32,524 bases of DNA. It comes from Ornithinibacillus gellani (GTDB lineage: Bacteria > Bacillota > Bacilli > Bacillales > Amphibacillaceae). The notes below the pieces were generated by a model. The model was not told the DNA's origin and ran no database searches. It saw only the letters and a program-made list of their open reading frames with translations. The position numbers and the translations under genes are program-made. The stretch is taken from positions 1 to 32,524 of the forward strand of contig NZ_QTSZ01000026.1 in NCBI RefSeq assembly GCF_003730295.1, read 5' to 3'. Positions 25,407 through 32,524 of this stretch are shown in pieces (positions within the stretch are counted from its first letter, which is position 1; every line of letters starts with the position of its first letter).

Positions 25407-25961
25407 GTGAAACGGTTTCTATTTATACTGTCCACGCTTTTTCTAATCGGTGGCCTTGCAGCATGTGGTAGCGCAGATTCAGATGATAACAACTCAGGCT
25501 CATCTGGCAATAATAATGGCAGTCAGCAAGAGGACACAGATACCGGATCAGATAATCAATCCGATGGCAATACACAGGATAACAATACGCAAGATGGCAA
25601 TACAGACAATGCCGGAGACGACATGCAGGCGAAAATGGACGAGCTGGATATATACGAATTTGAAATTGAAGTATCCTATGGAAAAAACAAGGAATATGAA
25701 GCAAAAATTGATCAAGACGAGGAACACCCCGTTAAAGCAGAAATTGAGGACGAGCTAAACGACGTATATTTGAATGGACAAGAAGCCTTTGACCAGCTGT
25801 ACGATATTATCAAAGACCTGACCCTAACGAAGGATAGCTCCAAAGAAGAAGCGATTGATCAGATCCTACAGGGCTTTGACCTAGCGAATGACTATGAAAA
25901 ATTCGACCTGGAAATCAATTATCACGATGGTTCAGAACTCGAAGTAGAAGATCGTAAATAA
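25407..25961 (+). CDS. YusW-like lipoprotein
   Basis: A 184-residue secreted lipoprotein. The signal peptide MKRFLFILSTLFLIGGLAAC ends in lipobox LAAC with lipid-modified C20. Residues 21-72 are a low-complexity Asp/Asn/Ser/Gly/Gln/Thr linker with DNTQDGN-type repeats. The C-terminal domain (about 78-184) is acidic and resembles the YusW domain (EIEVSYGKNKEYEAKID... ending FDLEINYHDGSELEVED). The GTG start follows TGGAGGG. It is monocistronic; a repeat hairpin begins 7 nt after the stop. Function unknown, anchored on the outer face of the membrane. Confidence 0.85.
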   Translation: MKRFLFILSTLFLIGGLAACGSADSDDNNSGSSGNNNGSQQEDTDTGSDNQSDGNTQDNNTQDGNTDNAGDDMQAKMDELDIYEFEIEVSYGKNKEYEAKIDQDEEHPVKAEIEDELNDVYLNGQEAFDQLYDIIKDLTLTKDSSKEEAIDQILQGFDLANDYEKFDLEINYHDGSELEVEDRK

Positions 25962-25968
25962 AGTGAAG

Positions 25969-26046
25969 CTTCAATTAGTGGAGGTTTCCGCGCTGCCCCC
26001 ACTGATTGTTAGTTGAACCAATCAGGCCTTTACTGGCTGTTGATCC
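25969..26046 (+). repeat. Hairpin repeat, copy 2 (3' of lipoprotein gene)
   Basis: CTTCAATTAGTGGAGG, a loop, CCCCCACTGATTG, then TTAGTTGAACCAATCAGGCC and ACTGGCTGTTGATCC. This is the same order as copy 1 read from the sat strand. The stretch up to 26114 adds a second large stem (CCCCCAC at 26045-26051 with GTGGGGG at about 26085-26091) and an inverted CAGCCAGTTAATC. It may double as a terminator for the lipoprotein gene. Confidence 0.65.
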
Positions 26047-26123
26047 CCCACTTACAATGCTTGTTATCAACAAAGACACTTGATGTGGGGGGCTTACAGC
26101 CAGTTAATCTGTGGTAAAACAAC

Positions 26124-26164
26124 AAAAGCAAAAGCCATTATGCAAGATTTGGGCTTTTGCTTTT
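26124..26164 (-). terminator. Terminator of the cytidine deaminase-like gene
   Basis: On the minus strand AAAAGCAAAAGCC pairs with GGCTTTTGCTTTT over 13 bp and runs into TTTTGTTGTTTT. It starts just after the deaminase stop codon. Confidence 0.85.
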
Positions 26165-26169
26165 ATACT

Positions 26170-26586
26170 TTACAGTTCATCCCTATATGCCTTTGTCCAA
26201 TGAAACGGTTGAATCTCTTCAAGTGTTTTGAATAGAAGAGACTGCGCTTCGGTAGTAACTGCTGCTTTAACATCTGCACCCCAATAAAACAATCTTTCCT
26301 GACAGACACCACACGGCGTTAAAATTTTAAATGCAGCCTGCTCATCTTCACGTGCAACACATAGAGAATGGGTTACTTTCACATTCAGTTTATGCGCCTC
26401 AAGAATTGCACCTGTTTCCATACATAACTCAGTAGAAGCATTAATCACATCTGGTGCTACGCTTGTAAGGACTTGACCATTTTCGGTATACATCGCGGCA
26501 GCCCCACCCCAACCAACAGGATACCTATTTTTTATTAATGCAATCGCCGCATCATAAAGTTTTTGTTCCACATTCACTTTGCCCAC
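26170..26586 (-). CDS. Cytidine deaminase-like (blasticidin-S deaminase type) protein
   Basis: A 138-residue zinc deaminase. Catalytic zinc site: C55 and proton-shuttle E57 in ELCMETGAI, with PCGVC at 91-95 (C92, C95). Canonical cytidine deaminases have CAE; here CME is found, as in divergent relatives. The upstream GWGGAAAMYTENG and INASTELCMETGAI segments resemble Bacillus proteins annotated as cytidine or blasticidin-S deaminase-like, so nucleoside or nucleoside-antibiotic deamination is possible; the substrate is not assignable. ATG at 26586 follows AGGTGGAGTG. Confidence 0.85.
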   Translation of the reverse strand: MGKVNVEQKLYDAAIALIKNRYPVGWGGAAAMYTENGQVLTSVAPDVINASTELCMETGAILEAHKLNVKVTHSLCVAREDEQAAFKILTPCGVCQERLFYWGADVKAAVTTEAQSLLFKTLEEIQPFHWTKAYRDEL

Positions 26587-26635
26587 TCCACCTATATCAC
26601 TTTTTTATTATCTGGGAATTACCTTTTGATATTTG

Positions 26636-26818
26636 TTACACGACAAGCAGTATACTACTGATAACTACAGCACCTACACCATAATGTAAAGCCATTTTTG
26701 AAAACACAATATTATTTTGAGTATACGTTCTTACGATGTTATTCAAAACGAACAACACTACAAATGACGTTATTAAACTTAAAATGAAATTTAAAAGCAT
26801 TTTTAGAATCACATCCAA
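26636..26818 (-). CDS. Small hypothetical membrane protein
   Basis: A 60-residue frame with two hydrophobic helices (about 9-25, LNFILSLITSFVVLFVL, and 43-60, MALHYGVGAVVISSILLVV). The frame opens at a TTG start (26818), with a weak GGGTGA about 15 nt upstream. The only other candidate is the ATG at codon 7. No family is recognised. The absence of a good ribosome site keeps confidence low. Confidence 0.4.
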   Translation of the reverse strand: MDVILKMLLNFILSLITSFVVLFVLNNIVRTYTQNNIVFSKMALHYGVGAVVISSILLVV

Positions 26819-26908
26819 TTTAAGTGAAATTCATTCACCCATAATAGCTGATTAATTAAAGTTAAGCCTGTTTACGAACTCACACCAAAGGGGTCTATCC
26901 ATACCATA

Positions 26909-27079
26909 TTAAAAAATCTTGCGAAATACGATGAGATACAAAAGATACATATAAAATATCATCACTAAGGCTGAAGCAATGAAGTGATTCGTGGAGAACG
27001 GAACGACCATCGTTATATCCGTGATGAACAATATGACAAGACCAATGATGGACAAGAGACCGTATAGCCATTTTTGCAT
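26909..27079 (-). CDS. Small hypothetical membrane protein
   Basis: A 56-residue protein starting MQKWLYGLLSIIGLVILF, with two membrane helices (about 4-22 and 33-52). I place the start at ATG 27079 because AAGGTGGTG lies 7-10 nt upstream. A GTG at 27091 is inside that ribosome site. It follows the larger membrane protein gene by 43 bp and is probably in its transcript. Function unknown. Confidence 0.6.
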   Translation of the reverse strand: MQKWLYGLLSIIGLVILFITDITMVVPFSTNHFIASALVMIFYMYLLYLIVFRKIF

Positions 27080-27122
27080 CTTTATCACCACCTTATTTTA
27101 AAGAAGTTTACGTGAATCAGGC

Positions 27123-27776
27123 TTAAAAGGAACTGCCTTTTTCTTTTGCTGGAAAAAAAGTGTAGGACCAGGACCAAATGAAATCAACAACAAAAACAAT
27201 TCCCCAAATGAGGGAAACCCTATATAATACCTCATTGGCATAAGGGGTTTCTGCTACATTCTCTGTACCTATCCACGATAGATCCTGCATATAATCTATT
27301 ATTTGTCCCAATCCACTTGTTCCATATATCCAAAATGCTGCCTGGATAACAACAAATACGAACAAATGAATCATGGAGCTCATGCGATATTTTTTCGCAA
27401 TATAACGTGGATCTTTTTGTCTGGCCATTTTTTCCCGATCTTTGGGCGTTAACAACTCTACTCCGCGCCATTTTCCAATTTTCATACGCATCCATCGGTC
27501 CAATTTTTTGAAATCCAATATCCCGAATGTACACGCATATAGAAGAAAAATCATCACGACAATTTGAAAGGTTTCTATTTCACCTGTTTTATTGTACAGC
27601 AGCAAGGCCAGCATCGCTTCTATCACTAAAAACACAATAAACAACAGCAAAAAAGTTGAGCTAAGTTGCCGTTTATCAAGCAAATAGCGAACCACCCCAA
27701 ATCCAATCAAACAAGCAAAAGATAGAATCTCCGCCGCAATGAAAATTTCCCACTGATACTGTATCAAAAAATCCAA
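27123..27776 (-). CDS. Hypothetical polytopic membrane protein
   Basis: A 217-residue integral membrane protein with about five helices (near 10-30, 41-60, 70-88, 131-150 and 186-205) and a basic cytoplasmic loop (about 90-130, KKLDRWMRMKIGKWRG). The TTG start at 27776 is supported by GAGGGGGG 6 nt upstream. I recognise no conserved functional motif. It heads the small cluster with the 56-residue protein. Confidence 0.7.
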   Translation of the reverse strand: MDFLIQYQWEIFIAAEILSFACLIGFGVVRYLLDKRQLSSTFLLLFIVFLVIEAMLALLLYNKTGEIETFQIVVMIFLLYACTFGILDFKKLDRWMRMKIGKWRGVELLTPKDREKMARQKDPRYIAKKYRMSSMIHLFVFVVIQAAFWIYGTSGLGQIIDYMQDLSWIGTENVAETPYANEVLYRVSLIWGIVFVVDFIWSWSYTFFPAKEKGSSF

Positions 27777-28110
27777 TCCAGTCCCCCCTCATCTAACTCA
27801 AGTATGTCTAATCATACTCCGATGTCAATAGGAAATTTGTTCTTTTACTTGGCTTTCTCACAATCCAAAACTTCAAGTCAAAAGAAAATGCAAGTTAAAT
27901 CCCGGTGGTTTAAGAGTTAGCTTGCTGTAGTAGGGATTTATCTTACGCCATTTAGGATTTTTATAGAAATCACATACTTTAAAAAAGGTTTATCTTACTT
28001 CATTTCAGAAAATACATGATGTCGAGTAACTTAAATGACGTTTATCTTACGTCACTTTGGCTTTTATCCGAAATCACATACTTTAAAATGATTTTCTCAA
28101 TGGTTTTCCT
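27777..28110. other. Intergenic region with 52-bp tandem repeats
   Basis: No gene is seen. The segment 27937-28092 holds three tandem units of 52 bp, described separately. The remaining 27777-27936 shows no structure that I can support. Confidence 0.6.
27937..28092. repeat. Three tandem 52-bp repeats
   Basis: TTTATCTTAC begins at 27937, 27989 and 28041, spaced exactly 52 bp. Units 1 and 3 share most of their length, including GAAATCACATACTTTAAAA at the end. Unit 2 has diverged after TTTATCTTACTTCATTT. They end 18 bp from the stop of the YyaL-like gene. Confidence 0.85.
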
Positions 28111-30168
28111 TCAGTTTTCTATTATATGCTCGAATGCTAAGTCAAGATCTGTTGTCGGTGCTTGGCAAGAAAAGTTTTCACATATATAGACAGTTGTGTG
28201 ATTGGCTATTTGCTTATAACTGGCTGCAAATGGCGCAACTGTTTTAAAATCATCCGGGTGCTCTCCAACCAAAATAACCGCATGGGGAATAAATGCCTGC
28301 TGTAATTTCGTGAGCAACGCTTGGCGCCCAGGATCGTCCACCGCTCCAATAATAACTATTTCCTTCGTCGGATATTCCGTCCATAATAAGCTTTGCATGA
28401 AAAATGCCGCTGCAGATGCCTGCCTGCTCACATCCTGAAAAAAAGTATGGTACATCGTTTCCACGTCATCTCTAAAAATGGTCTCCCCAGTCAAATGGGC
28501 TAATCTCACTAGCATGACAGCCGCTACCCCGTTTCCAGACGGAAGCGCACCATCATATATTTCTTTATCCCTGGCAATGAGCTGTTCTGCATCTTTACCA
28601 CTTAGATAAAATCCTCCCTGCTCCGAATCCCAAAATAGATCGAGCATTGTTTCCGCTAATTTTTTTGCCTTTTGCAAATAGCGGAGGGAAAAAGTGGTTT
28701 CATAGAGCTCTATATATGCCCAAATCAAATAAGCATAATCATCTAAATAGGCTTTGAACTTTATTTCTCCATCACGATACCTCGCCATTAATCGCCCGTC
28801 TTGAAACAATTGCTGTTCAACAAATTCAAGCGCTCTTTCTGCCATATTCGTATAATTTGGATTTTGAAGGACCCTGCCAGCCTTTGCCAAAGCTACCATT
28901 GTCATTGCATTCCATGCTGTCAAAATTTTGTCATCAACATGTGGATACACCCTTTCTTCACGGGTAGCCAGCAGCTTTAGCCGAGCCTGTTCCAATAATC
29001 TGGCGCGTTCTCCGTCACGATTTTCTAATTCTGCTAAGGTTGGTGGGGAGTCCATTCTGTTTGGAATATTTTTTCCTTCAAAGTTTCCCGTTGGTGTGAT
29101 TCCATATACTGTGCTATAAAGAGCCCCGACTTCGGATCCGAGCGCCTCCATCACTTCTTCATTGTTCCACACATAATACTTCCCTTCTACCCCTTCTGAA
29201 TCTGCATCTATAGCTGAATAAAATCCGCCTTTTTCATTCGCCATCTCCCGTTGCAAAAACTGGATGACTTGCTCACTGATTCGCTTGTAATACGGATGCT
29301 TGGTCACCTGATAGGCTTCTAAATATGTAGTTAAAAGCAGGGCATTATCATACAGCATTTTTTCAAAGTGAGGCACGAGCCACTTTTCATCTGTTGCATA
29401 TCTGGCAAAGCCAAACCCAACCTGATCATAAATTCCACCATTCCCCATCGCCTGAAGCGTTTTTTCGACCATATGAATAGCAGTTCTATCCCGTGTTGTT
29501 TGATAATAACGAAGCAAAAACATCAAATTTTGTGGTTGCGGAAATTTTGGCGCTTGTCCAAATCCGCCATTTTCCGCATCATATTGCTGCATCAACTGTT
29601 TCATCGCCTGTTCTACATGCATTTCCGTTAAACGATCCGTACTTTTTTCTTGAACTGTTTGCTTTAGGGCTTGCGAAACCTTTTCTGTTATACCCTGAAT
29701 ATGTTCGGGATCATCCATGTAACGATCATATAATTGAGTCATGACCTCAGTAAAGCTTGGCATCCCGTATTTGGACTCCTTCGGAAAATACGTGCCAGCA
29801 TAAAATGGTATACTGTCGGGCGTCATAAATATATTTAACGGCCAACCACCCTGACCTGTCATCATTTGGCACACCTTCATGTATACAGAATCAATATCCG
29901 GACGTTCCTCACGATCCACCTTAATCGATACAAACCGCTCATTTAACAAGTCCGCCGTCTCAGGATCTTCAAAGCTTTCATGCGCCATCACATGACACCA
30001 ATGACATGTACTGTAGCCGATGGAGAGAAAAATTGGCTTTTGCTCAGATTTTGCTTTTTCAAAAGCAGCTGCTCCCCACGGATACCAATTCACTGGATTA
30101 TGCGCATGCTGCAATAAATATGGAGATTTTTCATCTATCAAACGATTCGAAAACGGTTTTGAAACCAT
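28111..30168 (-). CDS. Thioredoxin-domain DUF255 protein (YyaL/SPATA20-like)
   Basis: A 685-residue protein. The N-terminal thioredoxin-like domain (about 5-165) starts with [20 protein letters not shown] and has a redox-type CHWC at 55-58, then [17 protein letters not shown]. The rest is an (alpha/alpha)6-barrel like glycosidases/epimerases ([51 protein letters not shown]). Bacterial homologues such as B. subtilis YyaL have the same length and layout; the reaction is unknown to me. ATG at 30168 has a weak AAGGAAAG/GGGTG region upstream. It appears monocistronic. Confidence 0.92.
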   Translation of the reverse strand: MVSKPFSNRLIDEKSPYLLQHAHNPVNWYPWGAAAFEKAKSEQKPIFLSIGYSTCHWCHVMAHESFEDPETADLLNERFVSIKVDREERPDIDSVYMKVCQMMTGQGGWPLNIFMTPDSIPFYAGTYFPKESKYGMPSFTEVMTQLYDRYMDDPEHIQGITEKVSQALKQTVQEKSTDRLTEMHVEQAMKQLMQQYDAENGGFGQAPKFPQPQNLMFLLRYYQTTRDRTAIHMVEKTLQAMGNGGIYDQVGFGFARYATDEKWLVPHFEKMLYDNALLLTTYLEAYQVTKHPYYKRISEQVIQFLQREMANEKGGFYSAIDADSEGVEGKYYVWNNEEVMEALGSEVGALYSTVYGITPTGNFEGKNIPNRMDSPPTLAELENRDGERARLLEQARLKLLATREERVYPHVDDKILTAWNAMTMVALAKAGRVLQNPNYTNMAERALEFVEQQLFQDGRLMARYRDGEIKFKAYLDDYAYLIWAYIELYETTFSLRYLQKAKKLAETMLDLFWDSEQGGFYLSGKDAEQLIARDKEIYDGALPSGNGVAAVMLVRLAHLTGETIFRDDVETMYHTFFQDVSRQASAAAFFMQSLLWTEYPTKEIVIIGAVDDPGRQALLTKLQQAFIPHAVILVGEHPDDFKTVAPFAASYKQIANHTTVYICENFSCQAPTTDLDLAFEHIIEN

Positions 30169-30762
30169 TTCATATCACCCATCTTTCCTTTATCAAGCTT
30201 TGCTTATACTGTACCACATGCGCGAAAACATACACGTAGACAATTGCATACTTCATTGGAGAGGAAAAATGAATTGTTCAAACACAAGAAAACAAATTCA
30301 TTTTCATACGGAAACCAAACGAGTTCACGCATGAAATAACCATGGCGTACGAAAATTTTATAGGGTTGGAATCGGTAAGCCGCCGATTCCTTCAACATGG
30401 AAAGAAATTATAAGCGTATGGATATGGGGATAAGTCGCATGCTTTAGCGATAAAGTCGCTTACCTAAAGCCAAAATGCGCATACACTCGCATCGAACTTG
30501 CATGCCTATGAACCAAACTCGCATGCCTATGACCAGAAGTCACACACAGGCATGATGACGAAATCGGTTGCAGCCGATTTCCACATCATTTTATTTAAGA
30601 TAGATTCTCCCCGATACATCGCGCAGGTCGTGCGTCAATGCTATCAACTTATGCAGGATTGGGATAATGTCGCACGTCTCTTCAAATAACCCCGCGCTTC
30701 CCCCGTTTCACAAAGCTATCCTTACATTAAGTTTCGGCTTACCACGCCAGCTTAAATGCATC
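30169..30762. other. Long intergenic region with hairpins and degenerate repeats
   Basis: I accept no gene in these 594 bp. Two similar hairpins, GGAATCGG/CCGATTCC (30368-30390) and GAAATCGG/CCGATTTC (30560-30581), bracket degenerate repeats containing TCGCATGCCTATGACC. A plus-strand frame at 30498-30689 (63 codons) has no ribosome site and starts in the repeats. Confidence 0.5.
30368..30581. repeat. Repeat element bounded by ATCGG...CCGAT hairpins
   Basis: Hairpins with the same core lie at both ends. The interior has CTTGCATGCCTATGAACCAA followed at once by CTCGCATGCCTATGACCAG, and weaker copies of GTCGCATGC/GTCGCTTAC before them. It could be a small non-autonomous repeat, but I cannot show other copies. 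Confidence 0.4.
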
Positions 30763-30811
30763 AAAAAACTGCCCCTCTGTTGTTGGGTAACACCTAACAA
30801 TAGGGGGGCAG
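30763..30811 (-). terminator. Terminator of the MFS gene
   Basis: On the minus strand CTGCCCCCCTATTGTTAGG pairs with CCCAACAACAGAGGGGCAG and is followed by TTTTTT (A30763-30768). Strong rho-independent terminator. Confidence 0.9.
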
Positions 30812-30818
30812 CTTGGGT

Positions 30819-32039
30819 TTATGTTTCGTTTACTTGGATGACCTGATCTTTTCCGGCTGCGATTGCGACCAGGAATATAACGATGGATAGTCCGATTAGC
30901 ATGCATAATGGCAGCTGCCACCCGCCGGATATGTCATGTAATGCTCCGAACAAGGCTGGGCCTACTGCTGCTAAAAGATATCCGAATGATTGTGCCATTC
31001 CGGACATTTCTGATGCTTGGTATCCATCCTGTGTCCGCAGACTGAAAAACATCATACATAAGCTAAACGCACTTCCACTTGCAATACCAATCATAATAAT
31101 TGCGATTGGTATGAGCACTTGATTTCCCAATAATAATCCAGAAAGGCCTACGATAAATAGTCCGCCTGTTAAACCGCTTAAGAGCTTTTGGTTACGCATT
31201 TTTTCTGCAACTACTGGGATAATGAATGTAATAGGTATTAAAGCAAACTGCATAAGGAAGAGCATCCATCCTCCTGCACTGGCGCTATACCCATGGATCC
31301 GTAAAATATCGGGCAACCATGTAATTAATGTATAAAAAATAAGTGATTGCAATCCCATAAAAATAGTAATGCACCATGCCAATGGCGAGCGCCAAATGCT
31401 TCCTTTTTTCGTCGTGGTCAAATTAGCAGTTAGCGGCGAGTCTACATTTCTTCTTAGCTGTGGAATCCAAATGATAATAGCAATACAAGTAAGGAGTGAC
31501 CAGGATACTAGTGAGCCCTTCCAGCCAAATCCATTGATATTCGAAAGGGGTACACTTAACCCAGATCCCAGTGCACCAAATATATTCATGAACACCGCAT
31601 AAAATCCAGTAACCAGCCCAATGCGGAATGGAAAATTCATTTTTACATAACCTGGAATAAGTACATTGCCAATTGCAATTGCTAGGCCAATGCCTATCGT
31701 ACCAATAAATAAAAAGCCGATTCCGGATAGCGACCTCATGATTATCCCAAATAATAACACGATTAATGATATAAATATCGTTTTCTCCATGCCCAGTTTA
31801 CTGGCGATTTTTGGTGCAAAGGGTGAGAGTAATGCAAAAGCTAGTAAAGGTATCGTTGTTATCGTCCCGGCTATAGTATTACTTAATCCCAAATCATCAC
31901 GTATAAATGAAATGAGTGAACCTACAGAAGTTAATGGTGCACGTAAATTGGAGCCAACGACGATAATTCCAATGAATAATAGCCATTGTGCTGCCTGCTT
32001 TTCTTGCGTATATTCTAAAGTTGTTATTTTTTTCCCCAC
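30819..32039 (-). CDS. MFS transporter, CynX/NimT family
   Basis: A 406-residue major facilitator with 12 hydrophobic helices, the first at about 17-35. The early GSNLRAPLTSVGSLI segment and GIGLAIAIGNVLIPGYVK in the fourth helix are typical of the cyanate/2-nitroimidazole (CynX/NimT/YycB) group. The substrate is unknown. The start is GTG at 32039 with GGGGG 6 nt upstream. TATAAT at about 32055-32060 (minus strand) could be a -10 box, with TTACGA-type bases about 18 nt before it. Monocistronic, with a strong terminator. Confidence 0.9.
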   Translation of the reverse strand: MGKKITTLEYTQEKQAAQWLLFIGIIVVGSNLRAPLTSVGSLISFIRDDLGLSNTIAGTITTIPLLAFALLSPFAPKIASKLGMEKTIFISLIVLLFGIIMRSLSGIGFLFIGTIGIGLAIAIGNVLIPGYVKMNFPFRIGLVTGFYAVFMNIFGALGSGLSVPLSNINGFGWKGSLVSWSLLTCIAIIIWIPQLRRNVDSPLTANLTTTKKGSIWRSPLAWCITIFMGLQSLIFYTLITWLPDILRIHGYSASAGGWMLFLMQFALIPITFIIPVVAEKMRNQKLLSGLTGGLFIVGLSGLLLGNQVLIPIAIIMIGIASGSAFSLCMMFFSLRTQDGYQASEMSGMAQSFGYLLAAVGPALFGALHDISGGWQLPLCMLIGLSIVIFLVAIAAGKDQVIQVNET

Positions 32040-32060
32040 AAAAATCCCCCGTTATTATAA

Positions 32061-32276
32061 TCCTATCTTTATTTTTATCGTAAAGCACAGTCGCCCAACG
32101 AATTCCTTGTCCCACCAACATCTTTCTTAGACACCACGGATCGTGACGCCATCCAATTCCCTCGGTTTAGCTTGGCGCCGAAGCTGCTGATGGATGCGAT
32201 AGCTGCAATTACGAATTATCGAACCTATTTATACTACCATTTTCAGCAAAAACAAACACCCCAAAAGTCATATTGA
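32061..32276 (+). pseudogene. Possible gene-tail remnant, 71 codons without start
   Basis: The plus strand is open between TAA (32058) and TGA (32274) with no suitable start. The translation (for example AIQFPRFSLAPKLLMDAIAA and TNYRTYLYYHFQQKQTP) has protein-like composition. I recognise no family, and an open frame of this size can occur by chance. Confidence 0.2.
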
Positions 32277-32296
32277 CACGCTGCTTTTGGGGTGAT
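32252..32296 (-). terminator. Terminator for a minus-strand unit beyond the window
   Basis: CACCCCAAAAG (32258-32268) pairs perfectly with CTTTTGGGGTG (32283-32293) around a 14-nt loop. On the minus strand it is followed by TTTGTTTTTG, so it most likely closes a transcript entering from the right. Confidence 0.65.
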
Positions 32297-32524
32297 CCAT
32301 TTGTTCACTATTGCATGACGTGAAACTTCAATCAGTGAGGGTTTCATCCTTCCCCCACAGTCAAGTCCATAATCCTGTGTAAATTACATTTACAATGTTT
32401 ACCAGATTAGACAGAAATATATAATCAAAATTATAAAGCACTAAGTCGATTCCCTGCTGATATACAATTTGATATGGAGGGGCGGGTGTGATAGCCTGTT
32501 ACGGCATAGCCAGGTAGTTGTTGG
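32297..32524. other. Window end, no gene seen
   Basis: It holds the partial hairpin repeat at 32323-32360. A GGAGGGG near 32477 precedes a GTG that reaches a stop after nine codons, so it starts no real gene within the window. Confidence 0.4.
32323..32360. repeat. Hairpin repeat, partial copy 3
   Basis: AAACTTCAATCAGTGAGGG, loop TTTCATCCTT, CCCCCACAG. It matches the hairpin part of copies 1 and 2 but lacks the GGCC/ACTGGCTG arm. Confidence 0.55.

Noticed and set aside
25423..25758. Overlapping frames on both strands in the lipoprotein gene
   Set aside because: They are shadows caused by the low-complexity Asn/Asp/Gln linker.
30420..30560. Possible CRISPR array
   Set aside because: Repeats are short, overlapping and degenerate with irregular spacing; there are no unique spacers and no cas genes.
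30498..30689. 63-codon plus-strand frame with a protein-like second half
   Set aside because: Its start lies in degenerate repeats and its middle is a perfect hairpin; no ribosome site. Not enough to call a gene.

Overview
The window is a 32.5 kb low-GC Firmicute segment. The flanking genes look chromosomal and Bacillaceae-like: a YusW-type lipoprotein, a YyaL/DUF255 thioredoxin-domain protein, a NimT/CynX-type MFS carrier, and strong GGAGG ribosome sites with several GTG/TTG starts. The genus cannot be fixed from the sequence; a halotolerant Bacillaceae such as Oceanobacillus or Virgibacillus is my inference.

Layout. (1) 1-2248, host: a terminator, a hairpin repeat and a minus-strand ATP sulfurylase (sat) with an unusual C-terminal extension of about 180 residues. 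(2) About 2249-24108: a complete Tn916-family conjugative transposon with int at low coordinates and orf24 at high coordinates. Genes in order are int, xis, orf8, orf7, [inserted cargo], orf9, KTR zinc-ribbon protein, tet(M) with its leader, orf13-orf17, ardA (orf18), orf19, orf20 (relaxase), oriT, orf21 (coupling ATPase), orf22, orf23 and orf24. (3) About 24109-32524, host: a terminator, a NUDIX hydrolase/histidine phosphatase pair, the YusW lipoprotein, a cytidine deaminase-like gene, three membrane protein genes, the YyaL homologue, the MFS carrier and several non-coding repeats. Before insertion, the NUDIX terminator and the sat promoter region were probably adjacent.

The most notable part is the cargo between orf7 and orf9. 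A 1658-bp IS1380-family element closely resembles ISEcp1, the element known for moving blaCTX-M genes in Enterobacteriaceae. It has ISEcp1-like terminal repeats and an ISEcp1-like outward promoter. Its right end abuts a 5'-truncated DinB-family gene, followed by an aph(2'')-Ie/IVa-type aminoglycoside phosphotransferase, an orphan coding remnant, and a LexA-box-controlled XRE regulator that appears truncated. The sequence TTTTA lies immediately left of IRL (5444-5448) and again at 9272-9276, inside the last codons of the XRE gene. This fits one-ended ISEcp1-type transposition of a 3.8-kb unit (5449-9271) into Tn916.

How the parts work together: Int and Xis excise and integrate the element. Orf20 nicks oriT. 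Orf21 and the Orf13-17 envelope complex move the strand, and ArdA shields it from restriction on entry. tet(M) (ribosomal protection) and aph(2'') (aminoglycoside phosphorylation) are the selectable cargo. Family assignments of the Tn916 genes come from recalled reference proteins, not from a database search.
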